From a bacterium (GTDB lineage Bacteria; UBP14; UBA6098; JAFGQG01): a stretch of 25,315 nucleotides of DNA. Made by a program: the position numbers and the translations under genes. The notes below the pieces were generated by a model. It searched no databases, was not told the DNA's origin, and was given only the letters and a program-made list of their open reading frames with translations. The stretch is taken from NCBI GenBank assembly GCA_016930435.1, contig JAFGGQ010000015.1, positions 1 to 25,315 of the forward strand, read 5' to 3'. The first letter of the stretch is position 1. Every line of letters starts with the position of its first letter. Of the stretch, positions 6,681-16,800 are shown in pieces.

Positions 6681-8144
6681 GTGAATAAAATATTCGATAT
6701 AATCATAATTGGCGCGGGAGTCGTCGGATGCTCTATTGCCAGGGAACTGTCCAGGTTTAAACTCGATCTTATGGTGATTGAAAAAGAAGAGGACGTTGCC
6801 AGCGGTATCTCCAAAGGAAACAGCGGCGTAATTCATGCCGGCTATCACAAGGAACCGGGTTCGTTGAAGGCAACACTGAATGTAGCCGGGCATCGGTATT
6901 TTCAGGAATGGGGCGAACAACTGGATTTCCCGGTTAAGTTCAACGGGAAATTGGTTGTAGCCAAGGTAAAAGAGGAGGTTGAAGGGCTTCGAAAACTGAT
7001 GGAAAGGGGCAGAAAAAACGGGGTGAAGGGCCTGGAACTGATTGATGCTCAGCAGATTAAGAATTTTGAACCCAGGGTAGAGGGAATTGCTGCAATGTAT
7101 TCCCCTTTTTCCGGAATAACTTCTCCCTATTTAATGACCATTGCCCTTGCAGAGAACGCTTGCCGCAACGGGGTAAAATTTGAATTCGAACAGGAAGTAA
7201 ATGCTATTTCAAGGGTGAATAATCTTTTCCGTATTCAGACCGCTGGCAACCAGGAGTATTACAGCAGATGGCTTATAAACAGCGCTGGTTTGAATTCCGC
7301 AAAGGTCTCCCGGTTGATATGTCACAACAAGCACCGGATTTTTCCCTGCCGCGGGCAATATTACCTCACTGATAAAATTGACGATCTTATCAGTATGTTA
7401 ATTTATCCTCTTCCCAGTAAGGATGGGGTAACTTTAGGGATACATATAACCCCAACTGTGGATGGCAACATTCTTATCGGTCCCTCTGCAGAGTATATTG
7501 ACAGTTTGGAGGATACGGCCTGTACCAGGGAAGTGATGGATAAGCTGAAGAGGGAAGCGGAGCAGTTTTTGCCGGAAATAAGGGAAGCCCCCTTTATTCG
7601 CAATTATGCCGGAATCAGGCCTAAATTGTTTTATCCTGGTAGTGGAGTAAATGATTCTGATTATATAATCGAGGAAGATTCTGAAATCCATTATATGATT
7701 AATCTGATCGGCATAGAATCTCCGGGCCTGACTGCTGCCCCAGCCATTGCTGATATGGTAGTGAACATGGTGGGGGAGAAAGAAGATCTGGTTTTAAACG
7801 ATCAATTTTGCCCGGAGCGTAAGGCTCCCCTGATATTTGCCCAGCAATCAGAAGCGGATCAGGCGAGGTTGATCCAGGATGATCCCGCCTATGGAGAGGT
7901 GATCTGCCGCTGTGAAACGGTTACCCGTAAAGAGGTCATTGAAGCGTTCGACAACATACTGGGAGTTCGTTCGTTGGATGGTTTAAAAAGACGCTGCCGG
8001 ATAATGGCAGGTAGATGTCAGGGAGGCTTTTGCACCACCAGGATAGTGGAGATTCTGAGGGATGAATATGGTCTTTCTCCGGAACAGATATTCAAGAGTA
8101 ATTTCCAATCCCCATTATTTTATGGCAGGGTAAAGGATGATTGA
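6681..8144 (+). CDS. GlpA-like FAD-dependent oxidoreductase with C-terminal BFD [2Fe-2S] domain
   Basis: 487 residues from a GTG start without an obvious Shine-Dalgarno site. A DAO-type FAD domain occupies the N-terminal 370 residues: GAGVVG at 11-16, an acidic residue at the second strand end (VIEKE), then the SGISKGNSGVIHAGYH loop typical of glycerol-3-phosphate dehydrogenase/L-2-hydroxyglutarate oxidase relatives. The C-terminal domain is BFD-like, with CxC at 409/411 and Cys446/Cys451 as presumed [2Fe-2S] ligands. This resembles the anaerobic GlpA-type catalytic subunit, oxidising sn-glycerol 3-phosphate or another 2-hydroxy compound. The next two genes are its usual partners. No glycerol kinase or glycerol facilitator is in the window, so the substrate is not proven. 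Its end overlaps the next start by 8 bases. Confidence 0.85.
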   Translation: MNKIFDIIIIGAGVVGCSIARELSRFKLDLMVIEKEEDVASGISKGNSGVIHAGYHKEPGSLKATLNVAGHRYFQEWGEQLDFPVKFNGKLVVAKVKEEVEGLRKLMERGRKNGVKGLELIDAQQIKNFEPRVEGIAAMYSPFSGITSPYLMTIALAENACRNGVKFEFEQEVNAISRVNNLFRIQTAGNQEYYSRWLINSAGLNSAKVSRLICHNKHRIFPCRGQYYLTDKIDDLISMLIYPLPSKDGVTLGIHITPTVDGNILIGPSAEYIDSLEDTACTREVMDKLKREAEQFLPEIREAPFIRNYAGIRPKLFYPGSGVNDSDYIIEEDSEIHYMINLIGIESPGLTAAPAIADMVVNMVGEKEDLVLNDQFCPERKAPLIFAQQSEADQARLIQDDPAYGEVICRCETVTRKEVIEAFDNILGVRSLDGLKRRCRIMAGRCQGGFCTTRIVEILRDEYGLSPEQIFKSNFQSPLFYGRVKDD

Positions 8145-9387
8145 AAAGGACATTGACATTGCGGTAATTGGTGCCGGTCCGGCAGGAATGGCTGCTGCTA
8201 TCTCCGCTCGGGAAAAGGGTGTTAAGGATATCATCCTGCTGGAACGAAACCCCTTTCTGGGAGGTATCCTGATCCAGTGTATTCATGATGGATTTGGGCT
8301 GCACTTGTTTGACCAAAATCTCACCGGCCCGGAGTATGCTGAAGAGTTGATCCAGCATTTAATCAAGGCCAAAGTGCCTTTTCTCACCGAAGCAATGGTC
8401 ATCGATATCAATGCCCAAAAGGAGATTCGGGTGGTTTCCCGGCAAGGGTTATTGAAATTGAAAGCTAAGGCTATTGTACTTGCTATGGGTTGCCGCGAGC
8501 GCACCCGGGGCGCCCTGGAAATACCGGGCACACGACCCGCCGGGATATTCACCGCAGGGGTGGCTCAAAGCCTGGTGAACCTCCAAAATCTCAAGATCGG
8601 GAAAGAAGTCGTGATCCTGGGTTCCGGTGATGTGGGCTTGATAATGGCCCGGCGCCTGAAGATCGAAGGCCTTAAGGTTCTCCGGGTGATCGAAAAACTG
8701 CCCTATTGCAGCGGATTGGTGCGCAACCGAGTACAATGCCTCCGTGATTATGACATTCCACTTCATCTCTCTTCCACGGTAATCGATATCCATGGCAAGG
8801 ATCGTCTGGAAGCGCTTACTGCAGCCCAACTTAATGAAAAAGGAGAAATACTTTACGATACTGCCGAGGTGATCCCCTGCGATACACTGCTGCTGTCGGT
8901 GGGTTTGATCCCCGAAAATGAGTTATCCCGGAAGGCTGAGGTCAGATTGGACTGGCGAACCCTGGGCGCTGAGGTTGACGATTATGTGGAAACCAATACG
9001 CCAGGCATATTTTCATGCGGGAACGTGCTGCATATCCACGATGTTGCTGATTATGCCAGTCAGGAGGGGTTCCTGGCAGGGGAGAGGGCTGCTTGCCGGG
9101 TTCGGGAAAACCAAGGCAAGGTTTTAAGGTTCCCGGTGAATGCCAGCAAGGAAATTAAATATGTGGTACCTCAGCTGATCCGGGAAGACTGCCGGGAAAC
9201 CGAACTTAAATTCAGAGTGACCGAACCCTTTGAAAATATCCGAATAATCGTGAAAAATGGTGGGGAAACCTTATTCAGGAAGAAGTTTCTGAAGATCATG
9301 CCTTCCGAAATGAATATGGTGAAGATTAGTTCCGATAAACCTCTGGATAAGGTCTATGTGGAGTTGGAAAAAACTGAAATTGCTTGA
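8137..9387 (+). CDS. NAD(P)/FAD-dependent oxidoreductase, partner of the GlpA-like protein
   Basis: 416 residues with a pyridine nucleotide-disulfide oxidoreductase fold. An FAD Rossmann motif GAGPAG spans 11-16, an NAD(P)-binding motif GSGDVG lies near 164-169, and the closing FAD motif (GIFSCGNVLHIHD) near 288-300. There is no redox-active CxxxxC disulfide, so it is an electron-transfer flavoprotein rather than a thioredoxin-reductase type enzyme. It begins 8 nt inside the upstream gene, with AAAGG just before the ATG, so the two are translationally coupled. In Thermotogales and Clostridia the same order (GlpA-like/BFD, this flavoprotein, DUF1667) is annotated as a glycerol-3-phosphate dehydrogenase cluster, in which this subunit probably passes electrons to NAD(P)+ or another acceptor. 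About 100 C-terminal residues form an extra domain of unknown use. Confidence 0.85.
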   Translation: MIEKDIDIAVIGAGPAGMAAAISAREKGVKDIILLERNPFLGGILIQCIHDGFGLHLFDQNLTGPEYAEELIQHLIKAKVPFLTEAMVIDINAQKEIRVVSRQGLLKLKAKAIVLAMGCRERTRGALEIPGTRPAGIFTAGVAQSLVNLQNLKIGKEVVILGSGDVGLIMARRLKIEGLKVLRVIEKLPYCSGLVRNRVQCLRDYDIPLHLSSTVIDIHGKDRLEALTAAQLNEKGEILYDTAEVIPCDTLLLSVGLIPENELSRKAEVRLDWRTLGAEVDDYVETNTPGIFSCGNVLHIHDVADYASQEGFLAGERAACRVRENQGKVLRFPVNASKEIKYVVPQLIREDCRETELKFRVTEPFENIRIIVKNGGETLFRKKFLKIMPSEMNMVKISSDKPLDKVYVELEKTEIA

Positions 9388-9405
9388 TTTATAGACGATT
9401 TAAAG

Positions 9406-9771
9406 ATGGTAAAAAACTGTAACATTATCTGTATTCTCTGCCCTAACTGCTGTGACATGCGTGTATCCTTTGAGGGTAAAGAGATATTAGAGCTTGAAGA
9501 TGCTCGCTGTCCCCGGGGTTTGGAATATGCACGTGAGGAGTTGTTCAATCCCACCAGAACCCTTACCTCAACGGTCCCGATAAAATCGCATTATTGGAAA
9601 ACGGTAAGTGTCCGTACCAATAAACCCATTCCTAAGGATAGGATATTTGATGTCTATGAGCAGCTGAGCAGTATGAGATTAGCAGCCCCCGTAAAGAGGG
9701 GAGATGTATTAATAGAGAACGTTCTGGGATTGGGGGCGAGCATTATTGCCACCCGGTCGGTTCTGGAATAA
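9406..9771 (+). CDS. DUF1667 family cysteine-rich protein
   Basis: 121 residues, the usual DUF1667 size. The N-terminus is Cys-rich (Cys5, 9, 12, 15, 16 and 35, in CxxCxxCC and 'ARCPRG'), suggesting an Fe-S or zinc site. The second half carries the family pattern 'NPTRTLTSTV' and 'VSVRTNKPIPK'. DUF1667 genes almost always follow a GlpA-like and a second flavoprotein gene, as here. The gap to the preceding gene is 18 nt. It is therefore probably a third, small electron-transfer subunit of the same enzyme. That assignment rests on gene order. The metal and the exact role are not established by the sequence. Confidence 0.85.
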   Translation: MVKNCNIICILCPNCCDMRVSFEGKEILELEDARCPRGLEYAREELFNPTRTLTSTVPIKSHYWKTVSVRTNKPIPKDRIFDVYEQLSSMRLAAPVKRGDVLIENVLGLGASIIATRSVLE

Positions 9772-9801
9772 TAGGGTATTCAATTGCCCGAAGGAGTTAT
9801 T

Positions 9802-11244
9802 ATGAGAGAATATTTGGATTTTGCTTTAAATGTAGCCCGGGATAATGGAGCCAGTTATGCGGATATCAGGGTCATTGAAACCAGGGATGAATTAGTCCTG
9901 GCAAGGAATGGGATGGGTAAGATCGATGAAGACCGCAGTCTGGGTTTTGGGATACGGGTAATAGTAGATGGTGCCTGGGGTTTTGCATCCTCCGGCGACC
10001 TCAACCGTGGTGAAGTGGAAAGGATCGCCAAGATGGCTTGCCGTATTGCCCGGGCTTCTGCTTCCATGAAGAAAGAACCGGTATCGCTGGCGCCCGAACC
10101 TGAGTATCAGGATAAATGGTTTTCCCATTACCTTATTGATCCCTTTGAAGTTTCCCTGGATGAGAAACTTGGTCTCTTATTGAGTATTGATGAAATTTTG
10201 AGGAAAGACCCCCGTATCAAGGTGGCTGAATCCGAGATGGGTTTTGAGCAGGAACACCAGTATTTTGCATCTTCAGAGGGGAGTTACATAGAACAAAAAA
10301 CCATCCAGTCCGGCATTGGATATACTGTTACCGCAGTCGATAACGGAGATGTTCAGAATCGATCATTTCCAACTTCGTTTGGCAGGCAAAATATGCAGTG
10401 CGGCTATGAACTGGTCAGGACTACTCCCTTATTAGAGAATGCTGAGCGAGTGCGCGAGGAGGCCATAGGTTTGCTGTCAGCTAAGCAGTGCCCTTCCGGT
10501 AAGATGGATTTGATCCTGGAGGGTTCCCAGTTAGCTCTTCAGATTCACGAATCGCTGGGTCATCCCTCTGAACTGGACCGGGTTATCGGGATGGAATCCA
10601 ATTATGCCGGCACCAGCTTTATCACTACCGAGAAGTACCAAAACTATAAATATGGTTCTCCCATAGTCAATATTGTAGCGGATGGTACCCTTCCTGGCGG
10701 TTTGGCTACGGTAGGCTATGATGATGACGGAGTGCGGTCACAACGCTGGTTCCTGGTTAAGGATGGTATTACATGGGGCTATCTTACCAACCGGGAGTTA
10801 GCTGGAGTAATTGGTGAACCTGCCAGCAGGGGTTGCAACCGGGCGGAAAGATGGTACAGCTTGCCAATGATCAGAATGACCAATATCAGCCTTTCACCAG
10901 GTGATTGGGATTTTAATGATCTTATCGCTGATACCAAAGATGGTATTTACATGGAGACCAATAAGAGCTGGTCAATAGACCAGCGGAGGTTGAATTTTCA
11001 ATTCGGTTGCGAGGTCGGATGGTTAATCAAGAATGGGAAAATAACGGAGATGGTAAAGAACCCAACTTATCAGGGGATCACCCCTGAGTTCTGGTCTAAT
11101 TGTGATGCTATCTGCAATGACCGTAACTGGGTTCTCTGGGGGGTAAATAATTGCGGGAAGGGGCAACCTGTCCAGACCGCTCAGATGTCACACGGTGCAG
11201 CTCCAGCAAGGTTCCGAAAGGTTACCGTTGGAGTGACAAAGTGA
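9802..11244 (+). CDS. tldD: TldD/PmbA family metalloprotease, TldD type
   Basis: 480 residues from the ATG at 9802, which has AAGGAG 5 nt upstream; an upstream in-frame TTG at 9784 precedes that Shine-Dalgarno site and is rejected. TldD with TldE forms a cytoplasmic zinc protease that trims unfolded peptides and, in some bacteria, processes modified peptides such as microcins. The catalytic HExxxHxxE motif is intact (His249, Glu250, His254, Glu257). A late Cys451 in 'NNCGKGQ' sits where the third zinc ligand of E. coli TldD is expected. It should therefore be the active subunit. The usual TldE partner is not beside it. It is 30 nt after the DUF1667 gene and probably in the same transcript. 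Confidence 0.88.
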   Translation: MREYLDFALNVARDNGASYADIRVIETRDELVLARNGMGKIDEDRSLGFGIRVIVDGAWGFASSGDLNRGEVERIAKMACRIARASASMKKEPVSLAPEPEYQDKWFSHYLIDPFEVSLDEKLGLLLSIDEILRKDPRIKVAESEMGFEQEHQYFASSEGSYIEQKTIQSGIGYTVTAVDNGDVQNRSFPTSFGRQNMQCGYELVRTTPLLENAERVREEAIGLLSAKQCPSGKMDLILEGSQLALQIHESLGHPSELDRVIGMESNYAGTSFITTEKYQNYKYGSPIVNIVADGTLPGGLATVGYDDDGVRSQRWFLVKDGITWGYLTNRELAGVIGEPASRGCNRAERWYSLPMIRMTNISLSPGDWDFNDLIADTKDGIYMETNKSWSIDQRRLNFQFGCEVGWLIKNGKITEMVKNPTYQGITPEFWSNCDAICNDRNWVLWGVNNCGKGQPVQTAQMSHGAAPARFRKVTVGVTK

Positions 11245-11293
11245 ACCCGGAACAACCGCTGCTTGTCAGAATATAAAAAAGTCTTTGAAGAAG

Positions 11294-13318
11294 ATGAAAT
11301 TCGGTCAGATTAAAGTAATAATGGAGAAGGAGTTCAAGGAAACCCTTCGGGATAAGCGAACCCTTTTTGTTTCTATAATTCTGCCTATTATTCTATATCC
11401 TATTTTAATCATCGGGCTTTCCCAAATTTCCATTTTCCAGGTGCAGAAGATCCAAAAAAAGGTCTTCAGTATTTTTATATCGGGCTCCGAGTATGCTCCG
11501 GAATTGGCGGAAGCGGTACTGGCTGATTCCCAGTTCGTCATCCGGGAAGGGATCTCGCAACCGTTGGATGCCCTTAAGAAAGGGGATCTTCATCTCTTCC
11601 TTGAAATCCCGCCAGGCTTGGAAGATAGCTTAAAGCATGAGCACCCAGCTGGGATAAATATCTACTATGACGGTGCTTCCGAGGAATCCGATGCGGGTTC
11701 GGAACGGCTGGGGAATATTATCAATGCGTATCGGGATGAGATAGTCAGGAATTGGGTAACAGAAAAAGGGCTAAATCCGGAGTTCATCAAACCGATTCTT
11801 AAAAACTACCGGAATATTGCTACCGCTAAGGAGATGGGAGCTTTTTTATTTGGGGGTATATTGGCATTTTTTGTGATCATTATGATTATTACCGGTGCTT
11901 ATTACTGCTCTGTGGATATGCTGGCCGGGGAGAAGGAGAGGGGCACATTGGAGACATTGATGGTAAGCCCTGCCGGCCGCACCGAAATAATCATTGGTAA
12001 ATACCTCACTGTCTTTACAATGGCTATTGTAACTGCACTGCTTAACCTAGCAAGCATGGGATTAACCCTTACCCATGGGATGTTCTTGATGGAAAAGATG
12101 GCGGATATAAAATTTTCCCTTAATTTTACCAGTTTGGCTTCTATCTTTTTCATTTTGGTGCCACTCGCCGCCCTTTTTTCAGCATTGTTTTTAGCCCTCT
12201 CAGCTTTTGCCAAAAGTTATAAGGAAGCCCAGAGTTATCTGACCCCCCTGGTCATAATATCTGAATTACCCGCCATTGTAGTGCTTCTGCCCGGGGTTCA
12301 GTTAACCAACCTTATGGCATTCGTCCCTATTATGAATGTTGCTCTGCTGTTCAAAGAAATGCTGATGGGTAAATATATTCTCAGCCATGTGGTCATTGTA
12401 TTGTGTTCTATGGCTTTATATGCCATCCTGGCTTTGGCATGGGCTATCCGGCTGCTGCAGAGGGAAGAAATTCTTATCGGGGATAAAATCCAATCACCAT
12501 TTAAATACATTTTCCGTAAAAGAACCTTAAAAAAACAACTTCAATATCCCGGATTGGGTGATAGCTTTTTGCTGTTTCTTTTTACCCTGGTATTGCTCTG
12601 GTATATAGGACAGCCCCTTCAGCTTAGCAATGTCTTCACCGGATTGCTTATCACAGAATTGGGCCTGGTTTTGCTTCCTTCCTTAATTCTGGTTAAGAGA
12701 TTCGGAATCCCACTTGGATCAATAAAACTGAATCCACCCTCCATGCTAAAGTTGATTTTTTCAATACCTATGGGAGTGTCAATATTTTATCTGGGTACGC
12801 AGGCTCAAGTATATAGCAGTTTGGTTTTCCCACCGCCCATGGAGTATATTCAGGGTTTTAATCAAATCATTGCCAGGCTGGGAAACCTGGGTTTTATCCC
12901 GGGATTATTTGTGATCGCATTGCTGCCCGGGCTATGTGAAGAATTTTTGTTTCGGGGTTATATCCAAAATGGCATTGCCCGGAAATGGGGAAGCATAGGT
13001 GGTGTTATCGTGACCGCTTTTTTGTTTGCCTTTTTTCACCTGGATCCATTCCGGTTTGCCAGTGTCCTGATCCCCGGATTAGCACTGGGATTTATACTCA
13101 TGCGCTCTGATTCGCTTCCAATTGCCATGGCTACCCACGTAATAGTAAACAGCGTTGCATTTTGTCTCTCATATTTCCCCATCATGGCTAATTTTGAACT
13201 TATTTTTGAAGACCAGCTCCTTCAGGTTTTTTGTACCCTGTTAGCTCTTGCTATTTTTATTTTGTTTTATATTTTACTAAATAGTAAAAAAAAGGACAAA
13301 TCTGATGAAGGCATATAA
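11294..13318 (+). CDS. ABC-2 (NatB-like) permease fused to a CPBP intramembrane protease
   Basis: 674 residues from the ATG at 11294; a TTG three codons earlier is also possible, and neither has a strong Shine-Dalgarno site. Residues 1-400 are an ABC-2/NatB-type permease: an N-terminal 'MEKEFKETLRDKRTL' segment, a first membrane helix, an extracytoplasmic loop of about 130 residues, then five or six helices including 'GEKERGTLETLMVSP', typical of the family. After a linker come more helices and a CPBP (Rce1/CAAX-like) protease domain with all three motifs: EExxxR (Glu549, Glu550, Arg554), FxxxH (His582) and HxxxN (His615, Asn619). No ABC ATPase gene is adjacent, so NatA must come from elsewhere. 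Cargo and protease substrate are unknown. Its 3' end overlaps the next gene by 14 nt. Confidence 0.88.
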   Translation: MKFGQIKVIMEKEFKETLRDKRTLFVSIILPIILYPILIIGLSQISIFQVQKIQKKVFSIFISGSEYAPELAEAVLADSQFVIREGISQPLDALKKGDLHLFLEIPPGLEDSLKHEHPAGINIYYDGASEESDAGSERLGNIINAYRDEIVRNWVTEKGLNPEFIKPILKNYRNIATAKEMGAFLFGGILAFFVIIMIITGAYYCSVDMLAGEKERGTLETLMVSPAGRTEIIIGKYLTVFTMAIVTALLNLASMGLTLTHGMFLMEKMADIKFSLNFTSLASIFFILVPLAALFSALFLALSAFAKSYKEAQSYLTPLVIISELPAIVVLLPGVQLTNLMAFVPIMNVALLFKEMLMGKYILSHVVIVLCSMALYAILALAWAIRLLQREEILIGDKIQSPFKYIFRKRTLKKQLQYPGLGDSFLLFLFTLVLLWYIGQPLQLSNVFTGLLITELGLVLLPSLILVKRFGIPLGSIKLNPPSMLKLIFSIPMGVSIFYLGTQAQVYSSLVFPPPMEYIQGFNQIIARLGNLGFIPGLFVIALLPGLCEEFLFRGYIQNGIARKWGSIGGVIVTAFLFAFFHLDPFRFASVLIPGLALGFILMRSDSLPIAMATHVIVNSVAFCLSYFPIMANFELIFEDQLLQVFCTLLALAIFILFYILLNSKKKDKSDEGI

Positions 13319-13859
13319 TCTTGCAAATAAAGTAAAAAAGGTAAAATATCTTATCCTTGATGTTGACGGTGTACTTACACAGGGCGGATTGTTCTATAAT
13401 GAGGGCGATCAGGAGACCAAGCGTTTCGATGTAAAGGATGGTTTGGCCGTTTTTATAGCGCTGAAAAGCGGTTTAGGAGTGGGTATAATCAGCGGAAAGC
13501 GGTCCGAAGCCTTGCAGCGAAGAGCTACTGAGCTGGGGGTTCAGGATCTTGAGCAAGGGGTTAACGATAAGCGGGAAGCATATAAATCGATTAAGGAAAA
13601 ATATGGCTATAATGATGAGGAAATGGCTTTCCTGGGAGATGATATCATCGATCTTTCGGTTCTGGTTCAGGTAGGTTTTTCAGCGTGTACGGGGGATGCC
13701 CATTTTAAAGTTAAAGAAGCTGTGGATTATATTACCGTTCATAAGGGTGGACTGGGAGCGGTACGTGAATTGATCGACCTGATTCTGTTTCTAAAGCAAA
13801 TTGACCTCGGTAAAGTAGCGCTTCCCTTTTTTATTCCCGATCTTAAAAAGAAGCCATGA
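13305..13859 (+). CDS. kdsC: KdsC-like HAD phosphatase (3-deoxy-D-manno-octulosonate 8-phosphate phosphatase family)
   Basis: 184 residues, the compact cap-less KdsC size. Motif I is LDVDGVLT (Asp19 nucleophile, Asp21). The family-specific 'FDVKDGLA' lies near 44-51, motif II is GIISGKRS, and motif IV is LGDDIIDL. The expected reaction is hydrolysis of Kdo 8-phosphate to Kdo for lipopolysaccharide core, in the cytoplasm. Related C0-type HAD enzymes act on N-acylneuraminate 9-phosphate, so the substrate is not certain, and no other Kdo gene is nearby. The ATG has AAAGGA upstream and starts 14 nt inside the permease gene. Its TGA stop overlaps the next ATG (ATGA), so three genes here are translationally coupled. 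It suggests an outer membrane. Confidence 0.85.
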   Translation: MKAYNLANKVKKVKYLILDVDGVLTQGGLFYNEGDQETKRFDVKDGLAVFIALKSGLGVGIISGKRSEALQRRATELGVQDLEQGVNDKREAYKSIKEKYGYNDEEMAFLGDDIIDLSVLVQVGFSACTGDAHFKVKEAVDYITVHKGGLGAVRELIDLILFLKQIDLGKVALPFFIPDLKKKP

Positions 13860-16800
13860 AGAAATTCTCAATAATATTACTCATTTTTTTAAGTGGATTA
13901 TTATGTTTCCTGAATGCGCTGGGCTATTATTCCTTTACCGAGGAAGATTATTCGGATTTTTACGAGGGCACGCGGCGAAATGTGCAGATCATTTCCCCAG
14001 ATCCTTTGGGATACGGAAATGCTGCGCTCCGCCTGGCGGCTAATGACACTATTTATGTTCTTCAGGTTTACCCCGACGGACATTGTCAGGATTGTATCGC
14101 TCAATCCGTTTATCTCTATGAAGGAACAGGAAGCCCGGTGCTTAATTTTAAAATTCATATAGTACCCATTTCCTATTTCAACAATATTAACAGTGTTTAT
14201 GATTCCATTACTGTGTCCGATCCCTTAAGCGCTGTGAGCAGTCGAACTACACTGGAGCATTATGATATAGTCTATTTTGGGATCGCCAACGGTTATGGCG
14301 GCGTGGATAATGACCTATCCTCCTTAGGGGCAAGTACTTTGCGTCAGTTCGCCCAGTTGGGTAGAGGTGTAGTGCTAACCCATGATACGATTGCCCGTCG
14401 GGAGGGCCCATTTGGAGCTCGCTGGCCGGATTGGTTAACCTTCGTCCATGATAATTTCAATGAATTGACGGATATTACCGGCTTAAGAGGGGAATGGGTT
14501 TCCAGTGCAGCGCCCTATGATATTTATAATGAGGTATTCCTGGAGGGTTCAGCACCTTCTGACCATTCCGTTTTACATCGCCCATTCGATCTTCCTGCCT
14601 CGTTTGATGTTACTGATTGCCATCCCTTCGGGGAGGATTATGTGGCTGGCCAGATATGGTACCGGGGCCCGGATGGTCAGATCTATATGCACACCTATAA
14701 TAATACCGACCAGAATTCCTTTGCGGGTTATTTTAGCACTGGACATGCGGAGGAATACAGCGGAAGCGGTTTCAGGCCTCTGGAATGGGAAGCTAAGGCG
14801 ATGATCAATACCATGTATTATGCTTATTTCGGAGGCCGGGGTACCGGGGTTTTCTTCTCCCAGGTGACCGATATGGTCTGTGAAGTCCAGATGGACACAG
14901 TGCTATGGACCGGCCAGGTGCCGGGAGCAAGTTCAATGCTGGTGGAATTGAGAACCTCTTATGACCTGATCAGCTGGACCCCCTGGATACCATTGACAAA
15001 TGGCGAACCTGTCCCATCAGATGCTAACCATGGAAGGTATTTTCAATATGCCGTGGTGATGAATAGGGGAGGCACCGGCGAACTGCCGGTTTTTAGCTCT
15101 GTAACCTTTAATTTCTTCAGCGATTCACCATTGCTAACCCTTCTTGAACCCACTCACTACACAGTCAGCGCTTGTACCTGTCAGAGCATCTCCTTTCATG
15201 TCTCATCGGAATCCGATATTCTTTTAGAGACTATTCAGATGGAGTTGAATGGTGAACTATTCGGCCCGGATTATTTTACATATTTTCACGATGAATCCTT
15301 GCTGGTTTTTAACTCCGAAGGGAGTGTTTGTTTTGAGGATGGCGAATTTGTTTATGGCCAGGTAGTCAATTTACAGAATACCACGGGCTGCCCTTTCCGA
15401 GATACTGTTAGCTTTTATTTCATCCTGGACCTGTCCCCACCGGTAGTTTTCGGGATAAACCCTCCGCCGGATACAGTGGTTACCACCGCGATTCCAAATA
15501 TATCCATGTTTATACGCGACTCGCTCAGCCCGGTAGATCCCTCCTCTATTGAGCTTCAGGTTAACGGAAGCGTCTTTAGATTACCATCTCCCTTTCTGAT
15601 ATGGAGTGAAGATGAGCTGATTTTGCTTACGGGGGATACCGGCCTGGAACTGGGAGATACCGTTGAAGTATGCTTAAATACAGTTGCGGATATTCCCGAT
15701 TATTGCGGACCTAATTATATCGATCCTGTTTGCTGGGTTTTTTTTGTGGATACAGCAGGCCCTCTTGTTGAACTTTTAAACCCACCCGATAGCGGTTATA
15801 TATCCTGTGGAACCCTTCAGGTTGAAATTGCCATCTATGATGTTTATGGAGTGGATACAAGTTCCATTATACTAAGCGCAGGCGGTCACACTTACAATTA
15901 TCCCTCCTCTATGAGTTACAGGGGTACGATTCTGTACTTTAATCCTCCGTTGACCTATGAGGATGGTGAGGAGGCTATTATTTACTTTGATTATGTTGAG
16001 GACTTATTGGGTAATCATTCAGGCCCTTTTGCCTGGAGAATTATATTCGACCTCACTTCCCCGGATGCCTTTTCTGAATACCCTCCGGGAGGTGCGATCA
16101 TTGGAGATGCAGAACCGGTTATCAGTATTCACGTGGTGGATTATCTTTCAGGTGTCGATCCCGCCTGTTTTAACTATAATATAAATGGTACCGATTATCT
16201 GGGTAGTATATTGGATTGGGATGGAGAAGTACTTACACTGAATACTGCTTCAGTCGGATTGGAGTTCGAAGATGGCGATACCGTTTCGATTTGCCTCACA
16301 GCTTGTGACAGGGCCCTTGTCTGTGGCTCCAATACGCTTGAATATTGCTGGTTTTTCAGCGTAAATCTCAGTGGGCCTATCGCAAATTTGATTGAGCCGG
16401 AGCACCTTTCAGTGACAGCATGTGATTCCCAAACCATCCTCATTGCCTTGACGGATCCAAATGGGGTAATCCCATCTTCGGTGGTCATTGGCTATAATGG
16501 GGAGGAGTATGGCCATGATTCGCCTTATTTAATCATGGGGGATACCTTACGCTTCTTCCCACCTGTTTCATGGAATGATGGTGATCTCGTAACTATCGGA
16601 GTTCTTGAAGCTATGGACAGCCTGGGCAATACTCTGGCAGATGTCTATTCCTGGCAATTCCAGGTTGACCTTATACCTCCTCAATTTTCAAATGAGGAGC
16701 CTCCTCCTTTAAGTGTAGTTGATACTACTCAGCCCTTACTTAGCGTCGAGCTCTATGATTCTATTGCCGGTGTGGATACTGCCTCTATCGTCCTTTACGT

